A stretch of DNA of 28,229 bases from Protostelium mycophagum (Eukaryota > Evosea > Variosea > Protosteliida > Protosteliaceae): NCBI GenBank assembly GCA_002081555.1, contig MZNV01000308.1:1-28229 (forward strand), in the 5' to 3' direction. Below, piece after piece: positions 19,945 to 28,229 of this stretch. A program made the position numbers and the translations under genes. A model generated the notes under the pieces. The model was not told the DNA's origin and searched no databases. It saw only the letters and a program-made list of their open reading frames with translations. How positions within the stretch are numbered: position 1 is the first letter of the stretch; each line of letters begins with the position of its first letter.

Positions 19945-21807
19945 ATGGATGGTTCGTAAGAAGTGTAGATAGAGAGAGATTTTCACTGGTCTGATGATTT
20001 GTGTATCTATCAGAGGTATGCAACACCCAGGAGCTGTAGTATTGGATTCTGACGAAGAATTTGATTTCAACGATGGTCTGTCATGACTTTCTATTGTCAT
20101 ATCAACAGATCATTTAGGTTTAAGTGCCACTCCTCTGAGAAATGTCCCTGTTGAGACCACCAAATTCAAATTCTATGAAGATAAACCAGTCAGCTTTGAT
20201 AATAACAATCAACAACCCAACCAGATTGTAGAGATTGGACCAGAAGAGATCTTTGAAATTGGTTTTGACATAGGTGATCAGATGATCTTCCAATATTGTC
20301 ATGTTTCACAGAATTGATCCCATGTTAGATGAAATGGAGCCAGATTTTGGGGGAGATGCAGATCTTTCTTTTTTAAAGGACAAATCTGCTGCAGAAATCA
20401 GTGACATCATCAACAGGTTGTCTGATCACTTTAACCATCTGACAAGGTCACAGATTACAGGAATGTTGTGTGCTGATGAAGAAGGCATGGCAAAAGAATA
20501 TTGGATACACAAGAGAAGGTGATACATTATAGTTTTTTTTGGCAATTAGAAATTGAACCAATGAACCTGCAACAATATGTCTTAGAGATTGTTGGAACGC
20601 AGTAAGGTTACCGTAAATTTTCTATTCTGATATGGTACCATATCGTGTTCCAATGTTGTTCTGTCACTCTTTGAATATGTCTGAACAGGTTAGAGAGTAA
20701 GGAACAATGTTTGGATCAATTGTCCAAACACCAATTTTACAGTAACCTGACTGCGTTTTTTTGTTCCCAATGTGTCCTTTACTCTCTAGAACAGTGTACA
20801 ACTGGGATAGATATTGCAGAGTTTGGTCAGATTCCCCACACCATGTTAAAATCTTGGTAATTGAACTTGTTCATTACTGAGAACTGGGGGAATCTGACCA
20901 AATCCTGCAATATAATTGAGAGAACAAAAATTTTATGGTGACCTTACTGTGTTCTAAGGACCTGCACAAGTCTGACTTTACTGTGACTTGCTTGTAGTAT
21001 TGATTTTCAAGTCACAGTTGCTTACTGTGTTGAGTCAGACTTCCACAGGTCCTTACTGTGTTCTAAAGAGCAACAGAACAAAATCAGAACACGTTATGGT
21101 ACCCTATTGGAACAAAATTTTTGTGGTCACCTTACTGTGTTCCAACAATCTCTACTGTGTTCTGACAATCTCTACTTAAAATTGAAAGAATATATCAAAT
21201 AACTTGACTTTATGAAATTCAGAAACTTTGATGTAGACACTTGTATATCTTCACTCTGAAAGTAAACAGAAAATCAACAATCAGATGTGACAGTTGTAGA
21301 CACACCAGTGTCAGCAATGAATACCTCCTTACTGACTGTCATACCAGAAGAGGACACAGACATAACAATACAGAAGATCACACCCCAAGACAGCTCCACA
21401 CTCTCAACTACAACTGTATCTACAACAACATATACAACTGAAAGTGCACATCTACCTTATTCTGAGATGGAGATATCCTCCACAACAACTGAAGACCGTG
21501 AGACCAAGAAGCGTAAGAGAATGGAAGACTTTGAGAGAGACAAGATGGCATTGAAGGAAGCTTCCCTGTTCAGAGATGACATCTGTGCAGACGAACAGCA
21601 TAAACTAGATTATAAGAAGGTGGGTCCTGAGTGTGATGGAGCTTTGAGGAACTGAAGAATGACAGGAAGAAGAGCTGACAAAGTTGTGTCAGATAGAAGC
21701 AAGTCTGAATCAGCTGGGGGCTATTCACAGAGTGAGATTATTGGCCAGTTGTGTCTTGTTTTGTGCAGCAAAGACTTCTGAGGCAAAATCAGTCATCGAC
21801 TGCATGA
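19945..21807 (+). CDS. Unrecognised acidic / coiled-coil protein
   Basis: Exons supported by phase: 19945-19955 (MDGS), 20014-20075, 20109-20273, 20329-20518, then a long intron, a Ser/Thr-rich exon from about 21287 to 21619, 21666-21731 and 21769-21807. The N-terminal part is acidic (VVLDSDEEFDFND). A conserved-looking helical block follows (FLKDKSAAEISDIINRLSDH, LTRSQITGML). Next come a Thr/Ser tract, a basic patch (ETKKRKRMEDFERDK) and a coiled coil (EEELTKLCQIEASLNQL). The nuclear-type basic patch suggests a nuclear protein. I do not recognise the family. The junction across the long intron does not close in phase with the sites I can see, so a small exon may be missing there. Confidence 0.65.
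20519..21286 (+). other. Large intron carrying a foldback insertion
   Basis: About 768 nt against a usual 35-100 nt. Most of it is filled by nested inverted repeats listed separately. The exact 3' boundary is uncertain. Confidence 0.5.
20584..21153. mobile_element. Foldback / MITE-like element with nested inverted repeats
   Basis: Terminal inverted repeats of about 60 bp: 20584-20645 and 21094-21153. The outer 28 bases (beginning GAGATTGTTGGAAC) differ at only two positions. Both ends abut TA, as in Tc1/mariner-type MITEs. Inside lie further inverted repeats: about 20692-20709 with 20768-20788, 20811-20837 with 20887-20913, 20956-20977 with 21033-21054, and a perfect 11-bp pair 20980-20990 with 21008-21018. 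The word CTTACTGTGTTC recurs at several internal ends. No transposase frame. Best read as a non-autonomous element, perhaps several nested insertions. Confidence 0.75.
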
Positions 21808-21985
21808 CTGCATTTTCCAACAGAAAGGCATCATAAATGTATTAAAATAAACTCTGTGCTTGCGGCGAAGTCGCAAGTCAACATAGACACATAAGAATAA
21901 AAAACACCACACTCTGAGATATCTCAATTGACAATGAGATGACCAAGACAATTGTCACAACACAAAATAACAACAACAGAGATCT

Positions 21986-24900
21986 ATGGCGACTGATGGA
22001 AGTGGTGCACAGAAACGAATAGAGAGGCAAGGAGAACTGGCCTCATATTACGTATGTCAAACATGTCATCTCTTGACATCTGACTGGTTGTAGATGAACA
22101 AGGAATTCCAAGAAAAGTTGAAGAAGATTCCATTTCCAGAACACATCCGGTCCGACCCAGCCAAATTGAAGAAGTATGTCATTTTTATTCCATTGAAACA
22201 TTGTTATTTGACAACAACATCCAATCTGTTTCACCCAAATGAAAATCATCAAAAACTTATGATGATGATTGAAATTTTATTTTGGAGAAATATCTTTGTG
22301 TTCAATTTTACAACTGAAGAGTGCAGATTCTTCGAGCATTGTGTGACAGATCCTTATTACTCCACTTCCCGCCCCTTCCAGAGCGACCAAGCTCTAAAGG
22401 GTATTTTGAATTATAATCCAAAGGCAGACAAGACTAAACCTGTTCCCTCTGTGTTTCTAAAAGATGGTGACGTGTTACACGTGCCCTTCTCAAAACAAGA
22501 GATCCTCGTTGTAGATAAGATTGTAGAGGAACTCGGTGACGGGCGAGTAATTTCAGGAAATTTCGGAATATCCGCGAAATTTCAGGGAGATTTCGGGGAG
22601 ATTTCTAAAATGAACAGCGCGAGAGAAGAGACGCTGTTGCAGCGGATGTCGGCGAATTTGCCGGGAAGGTCAATAAACGACTGCAAAAGATATTATTTGG
22701 GCAAGAGACAAGGTGATTCTCCCCGAATTTTCTGTGAATTTCCAAGAAATTCCAAATTCCAGAAAATAAAAATTTATTTTTGAAAATTTCAGGGAAAATG
22801 CCTGGGAAAACCTTCACAACAGAGAAAGTGATCACTTTCAAGAAGAAAACGCTGGAAGACAACCCAAATAAAAGTAAGGCATAATTTCATATATAATTAT
22901 GGGTATGACGTCATCAATCCCCCTTTTCGGGACATTTTCGGCCCCGATACTCATGATTCCGCACGGGCAGATTTTGCGGTAGTTACCGCGAAAGTTCACA
23001 TTAACGTCTCGTCGGCGTACCGGGTGCTGGAACATCTGAATCAGATTTGAATTTTGAAATTTGAAATTCCCGCTCAAACATCGGACTTAGGCGTAGGACT
23101 GGTCCCTCTTATGAAGAGATACAGAATGATTGGCCACGGCAAGGGCAACTATTTTACAGTACGTATGGAAATTTCGCGGAAATTCCGTGGGAAACTGACA
23201 CGTCAAAGACACAGCGTCAGATTCAGGAAGTTTTCTTCGAGAACATGAAACAATTGAATGAATCTTATCTGGCCTCTGGAAATATTGTTGAGTCGGCATT
23301 CCACCCACATCGGTATTTAAAAACTATTTTAATATATGTTTTTGTGTATACAAGTGTTCAAGAGTTGATCTCATTTAATGCTGACCTGGAGATTTTTGGC
23401 GGCAAAGCTGCCCAGAAGAGTCAGTACAACGCGATTCTGCCAAGTTTGAAACGACTCTGTTTTTATATTTGTTTCAGGAACGAATTGGCTGTCTGTTCGC
23501 TTTCTTCACCGAATGAGGCTGTCGTCTACAACTTGAACACCGGTGTGGCAACCCCACTGAAGGGTCATACAGGTGAGGTTTCATGGAAACTTTGTTTAGA
23601 CTGAAAGCATTAGGAGCAGTATCATTTTTGAAATTCACTAGAGACGCAGAGTTTATTGTCACTTGTGGTTACGATCAAACCGTGAGGGTGAGCCATTTGA
23701 TTGTCCGTGAAATTTCCCACAAATATTCCACGACTTTTCAGTGATTTTTCTGGAGAGATCTTCTGATGATGAGTAGACGTGGAGTGCAGACACAAAGGAG
23801 CTCTGCCACACATTTGGTGAGTTGTAAAACTATAAACCGCAGAAGGCAAAGCCGACACTGACTCGTCTTTACGTTCACTTAAAGATATAGCACGAGGCGA
23901 TGGGACCGTCGGTCACGGCGGGAAAGTCATACTCTTGGAAACGCACCCGAAGAAACACAACATCATCGCTACGGCCTCTGAAGACAAGTTGTCCCGCATA
24001 TCCTCTGCAAAAGATTAAGTGAAACCAGGTCTGTTTTCTTCTGGGACATACACTCGGGGACTGTAGCACTGGATCTCACAAAGGACATGAAGATGTAAGA
24101 GATCATGATCCCATTCTGCAACATCATTATCTTGTTGATGCTTGTAGTGATCCACTGGATATCCGTTTCGCGGGAAGATTCTTCTTTACAGCGCTGAATG
24201 TGCGCAGTAATACGCCAAGCAAGGTGAGACCCTTCTGACGTCATCAACTTCTGATCTATAAATAGATAAATACCTGGGATACAGAAACGGGCAGGATGAT
24301 GACGACACTTTCAGACCAAATCGGTGAGATTTCCCTGAAATTTCATGAGATCTCACCATCTACAACTGTACTCATCTTTGCAGGGGAAATATCTTCATTA
24401 GCCACCAATGCAGAAGGGAGTGTGTTGCTGTCTGCAGCGGCCGACGGCACAGCTTTCATGTATGATACGAGAACTTTGCGGCCCAGTTTGGTTTTTCACA
24501 CACAACAAAACGACGTCAACCTCATCTCCCTCAGGTAGATCTCACTGAAATCTCCGTGAAATTTCCTGTATGATTTTCATTGAAATGAAACAGTTCCTGT
24601 GAGAGGTACTTGCAGAGCTCGGGGTCAGAAGACGACCAGTGTGTCATTTTTGATGCCAGATTTCCCTCAAGATTCATCCACCACCTGAAACATACCCGTA
24701 AGCCACGTCCAAATACAACTGAAATCTAAATATAGTAGCATCGGTCGACGGAGTCAGTTATGCAGCGTGGACGAGGGGCAACTTCCTCATAACTTCTGGT
24801 GGTGACGCGACGGTAAGCGTTGAGAAATCATGATGTCGTTGATGACATCTTAAGGTACGAATATGGGACGTGACAAGAGGTAGTCCGGAGATGAGATGTC

Positions 24901-25113
24901 TTAAAGGACATACGGCAGCCGTCAACCATGTCGCGCTGTCACCTGATGAGACCAAGATCGTGTCTGGTGGAGACATGTCTCAGGCAAGTTGTAGATGACC
25001 AAATTTGTTGTAGATGGCTGATTATGTTCCAGTTGATACTTTGGGGAATGGAAGGGGATCAATCTTCCCTCGTTCCGAAGAACAAGGTCTCAGTCACAGC
25101 CGAAGTCGAATAA
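21986..25113 (+). CDS. SANT-like plus WD40 propeller protein, 19 exons
   Basis: 590 aa; 19 exons all close in phase, including 22094-22173, 22327-22546, 22586-22712, 23091-23158, 23478-23572, 24384-24534, 24855-24983 and 25033-25113. Residues 1-190 hold a SANT/Myb-like module (FSKQEILVVDKIVEELGDG and LPGRSINDCKRYYLGKRQ). The rest is a WD40 propeller of seven or eight repeats (CGYDQTVRTWSADTKEL, NIIATASEDKSVFFWDIHSG, KINTWDTETGR, FLITSGGDATVRIWD, KIVSGGDMSQLILWGM). Such proteins act as chromatin or assembly scaffolds; the exact family is not recognised. The last intron (24984-25032) uses a GC donor (CAG|GCAAGT), because only this keeps the final strand LILWGM in frame. The stop TAA lies within AATAAA (25109-25114). 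Confidence 0.85.
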
Positions 25114-25288
25114 AGAGAAGTTTTTTATTGTAATAATGATCTCATGAAGACATAAACATGTTCAAGAACCTCGTTCACTAGATCTTGATAATGTGTACAC
25201 TCTTAACCTCAATAATGACATCTCACGGTGCCGATGCCTTGGGGTTAACTGCCTATGGTTTGATAATGAACAGTCAATGATCGTTTTA

Positions 25289-25835
25289 TTATACAATCAT
25301 GATATTAAACAGCTCGTGTTCTCCCAGATAAGGCACCACGTGCACTCTTCCATGCTTCACCCCAATATAAGGTCCATGGTGTGCCTTGATGGCCACTCGT
25401 CCGTTTATATTCTCGACTCTAAACTTGGTCTCTGGGATATCTTCATCATATGTTGTGTACAGCTGTCCGAAGAAGTCGATGGCTAGGTGTTTTTGGTGGT
25501 GAGTCTTGAGGCGGTAGATGTCGCCGTGACAATGATGAAGATGGAAGTGCGCCTTGTGAGACAGATATGGCTCGTTGTAGAGGCCGCCGTCCTCTGCAGT
25601 GAGAAAAGTGCCGTCATGTGCTTGGAAAGCTCTCGTTCCGTGATGATTGACAAGGTTTGGCTGTACAAAGACTGTCTGTTGTGTGTACACTGCTCAGTAG
25701 TCAGAAGAAACTTCTTAAACCGAAATTACTTGGCTGGGGGGCAATTGTCGGATAAGCTGGTGCAGGCACAAATTGTTGTTGGTTTACAACGACGATCTCC
25801 TCAGTGTGGTGATGGTGGTGGTGGAAGAAGCCCAT
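25289..25835 (-). CDS. Hisactophilin-like beta-trefoil protein with native His6
   Basis: 168 aa from exons 25730-25835 and 25289-25689. The protein opens MGFFHHHHHHTEE, followed by a Gln/Pro-rich linker. A His-rich fascin/hisactophilin beta-trefoil then follows: GTRAFQAHDGTFLTAEDGG, HFHLHHCHGDIYRL, RVENINGRVAIKAHHGPYIG and HELFNIMIV. Dictyostelium hisactophilin is a pH-sensing actin-binding protein at the plasma membrane, myristoylated on Gly2. Here Gly2 is present, but Ser/Thr at position 6 is not. The extra N-terminal His tract and linker are not in the classic protein. The stop codon overlaps AATAAA. Converges on the SANT-WD40 gene. Confidence 0.9.
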
Positions 25836-26168
25836 GTTTTGATGTGTTGTTATTTGCTGCTGGAAAAGAATGACGATTGAGACCTCGAAAACGGAGAAAA
25901 TTCTGCTTCCCTGGATTTTTTGAGTTTTGTTGTAGATGCAAGATTAATTCTTCCCTGGGAATGGGAGGCAGTTTCGCCAAATTGAAACCAAGCCCGACGC
26001 TCGGTCAAGGAGGCACCTCCACAATTTAGAAATTCTGTGTCGTGAATGGTTGTGCTCTGAGAAGCAAGTCTCTGGATGGAGGACGTCAAGAAAATATGTC
26101 TCCGAATTTCCGGGTTTTCCCGCCAAAATGCAAGAAATTTAAATTCTGAAACCTCATTCGCCAAAACA
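25836..26168. promoter_or_regulatory. Shared promoter region, hisactophilin / F-box gene
   Basis: 333 bp between divergent ATGs. It holds GTTGTAGATG at 25929-25938 and TTTTCCCGCCAAAA at 26115-26128, the latter an E2F-like near-palindrome about 40 bp before the F-box start codon. Confidence 0.4.
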
Positions 26169-28118
26169 ATGATGGAGACACCCGTCCTAAAAAGATCAAG
26201 AAATCACTTCGATAAAGAGAATGATCGTTTCTTAGGGGTAAGCGGATTCTATTCTTTACCTTTTGTTCAAATGATATAGAATCGATCGGACAGCACCAAT
26301 AAACAAACGGGATGGCATTCTTTGGAGTGGTCGGCCACACCTTTAAAAAGACCCAGGTAAATATATGTCATAAAAACGAATGGATGTCCTAGAATGAATT
26401 AATGTTTATATCTTCATAGAACCCTTCCAACACCGCAGATGAGCGCTAAGCGTATCTTATTTTCGCCCAACGCACGAACTGATACGAATCATTCAGATCC
26501 GATGGGTGAGGCTAGTAATAGTTACACCTGATCACTCATCGCTGTAGATGTCATCTCGATCATAGACTTCTCACATCTCCCGCCAGAAATCATTGTCTAC
26601 ATTTTTGGGTCAGTTTGATCATTAAAAAAAATAAATCTATCTGACCCATCCAGCTTCTTAAAACCTCAAGATTGGTTAACATGTACACGTGTGTGTCAGC
26701 TGTGGCAAGTCCTAGTTTTAAACGAATGCGACGTCCCAGATTTCCGGGGATTTTCAGTGGAATCCATCCCGTCAACTTTTCAATTTCCTGTTTGCATCGG
26801 CTCTCTGTTGCTCATGCTGGTGAGTTTTCGCACAAACTTCACAGAATTTTCAAGGAATAGAACTTAAACTTTTCAGAGTATCGCAGATGCGCGTAGGGAC
26901 ACTTTTTGCGAGAGGTTTGAGCAGGTGCGAGATTGTCTGTTATGTCATTTTGACGTGTTGTAGATCGCCTCTACGTCTGTACAAACCAAACAACTGGCGT
27001 ACAGATACCAGAATGGCACCGCCTACACGTAATTTTTCCCACATTTTTTTTCTTTGTGCAAAAAATATATTTTCTGAGAAGTTCAGGGGCAGATGGCGTG
27101 ACGGTCTTCGTAACGGATTCGGACTATTTTTTTACCAATCAGGAATGGTCTACATAGGTACTATTTTCCCGCCAAAAATGATATTTAAACCCGACGTTTC
27201 AATGATTTGAAACTCAACTGAATTTTTCAGGCGGTTGGCTTGACGACCAGAGACACGGTAAAGGCCTCGTTATGCTACCGTCAGGGAGCTATTACACTGG
27301 CTACTGGGAATTTGACGAAATTGTAAACAACAAGCATTTGACCGAATTTTACGATGAAAAAACACCCATCGATTTTTCCATATACCTAAAGAGGTGAGAT
27401 TTCCATGAAATTTCGGAATTGACGCGTTGTAGTGGGGAGGAAGGAGAATATTTCAGGAATATCCCTGGGGACTACATAAAAAAATCGGCGTATCTGAAAG
27501 CCAAATCAGACTTTGAGAGTGAGTCTCTTTGGTTATTTTTTATATTTTTTTGGCACATCTACAATTCTTTCTGACATCTGATAGATCAATTGAATTGTAG
27601 AACGAACGAAGTACCACTTCACTACCAGCAATTATCTCTTGTCCGGTACAGACACGGTATTTACGAAGGAAATATTATCGGTGGGCAGAGACACGGCTGG
27701 GGGGCACTCTTCTACACCGGAACAGATCCTCGCACCAACCAGTGAGTTTGAATTCTGAAAATATCTTTTGTTCATCTACAACCAGCTGATTATTTTTGAT
27801 GAATATTTTTTGTGGAATTGAAAAGTCAATGAAATTTCATTTAGGACTGGAAGTAAGAGGTTGGTGTACATAGGGCAGTGGATATTAGGTGCCATGGAGG
27901 GATTTGGTCTCTGTTTCTACCCCAACGGAAGTACGTAACCTCGTTGTAGTTTGTCAACACTCCTGTACGTCGATATTGATGATATTTCAGATCTCTACAG
28001 AGGCAATTGGTTTGATGGTGCAACTGACGGCATTGGGGCATTGTATTCACCCTCCACTGGTCAGAAAAAGAGTGGCTTCTGGAGCAAAGGTAAATATATT
28101 GTATGTAGTTCGTGGTGA
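26169..28118 (+). CDS. F-box / MORN-repeat protein with KEN, RxLF and S/T-P motifs
   Basis: Putative substrate receptor of an SCF ubiquitin ligase, about 411 aa. Exons 26169-26237, 26280-26356, 26420-26505, 26548-26608, 26654-26819, 26877-26924, 26964-27028, 27087-27157, 27231-27393, 27433-27518, 27612-27741, 27845-27930 and 27991-28118 all close in phase. Residues 1-80 look disordered: FDKENDRF (KEN box), ATPLKRP, LPTPQ and AKRILFSPN (RxLF plus SP). The F-box follows (FSHLPPEIIVYIFGFLKPQDW, TRVCQLWQVL). The second half holds MORN repeats (YQNGTAYTGRWRDGLRNGFG, GGWLDDQRHGKGLVMLPSG, GIYEGNIIGGQRHGWG, YRGNWFDGATDGIGALY). The stretch between F-box and MORN (exons 5-7) is the least certain. The stop at 28118 assumes no further intron; an AATAAA follows at about 28146. 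Confidence 0.8.
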
Positions 28119-28229
28119 CATTCATTGTTGTTCTGGCTTTGCCTTGAATAAAGGAATGAATCATTCGGGTTCGTTCATATCGACACAGTCTACCGCATCC
28201 CTTGCCGCACTGCGAAGTCAAGCGTGTCT

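Noticed and set aside
26312-26356. Start codon at 26312 (MAFFGVVGHTF) for the F-box gene
   Set aside because: The same exon read in another frame from 26169 closes phase through three exons and gives the KEN/TP-rich N-terminus.
28119-28229. Minus-strand 126-codon frame at the right edge
   Set aside because: Mostly the reverse of the last MORN exons; the remaining 111 bp only show an AATAAA on the plus strand.

Overview
The window is compact nuclear DNA from a eukaryote, most likely a free-living amoebozoan. Genes are split by many short GT-AG introns, mostly about 35-100 nt and often ending in TTGTAG or TTTCAG. Most intergenic gaps are about 60 to a few hundred bp, and most 3' UTRs look very short. 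A hisactophilin-like gene (a family best known from Dictyostelium), a chitin-binding lysozyme/GH19-like secreted protein and a fungal-type CPD photolyase fit such an organism, but the species is inferred. I built the gene models by hand from splice sites and reading phase; nearly every junction reported keeps frame.

Layout, left to right. 336-3535 (-) CPD photolyase, 15 exons, divergent from 3862-5607 (+) dual-specificity phosphatase. 5823-8460 (+) FG nucleoporin NUP58, convergent with 8490-9581 (-) coiled-coil/BTB/TLDc protein; their stop codons are 29 bp apart. 9940-10155 (-) and 10732-10935 (+) are two small divergent proteins that resemble the CDK-inhibitor (Kip/CDI) domain, with GGCGGGAA sites between them. 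11000-11197 (-) is a 65-aa unknown. 11198-12246 is non-coding, with tandem repeats. 12247-13620 (+) ethanolamine/choline kinase. 14063-15092 (+) secreted chitin-binding lysozyme-like protein. 15559-16442 (+) small protein kinase. 16647-18145 (+) CAP59/CMT1-type (GT69) glycosyltransferase. 18453-19764 (-) NUDC, divergent from 19945-21807 (+) an unrecognised acidic/coiled-coil protein with a nested foldback element in a large intron. 21986-25113 (+) SANT-like plus WD40 protein, 19 exons. 25289-25835 (-) hisactophilin-like protein with a natural His6, divergent from 26169-28118 (+) F-box/MORN protein with KEN, RxLF and S/T-P motifs.

The neighbours do not form one pathway. Several touch the cell cycle, ubiquitin or nuclear functions: the CDI-like pair, the F-box protein, NUDC, NUP58 and the SANT-WD40 protein. 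The most striking non-genic signal is a set of short words repeated far above chance. GTTGTAGATG has 13 exact copies on both strands. TGACGTCA has 8 copies, all inside introns of my models. GAAATTTC has about 16, nearly all intronic. TTGGCGGGA has 8. Their role is unknown.
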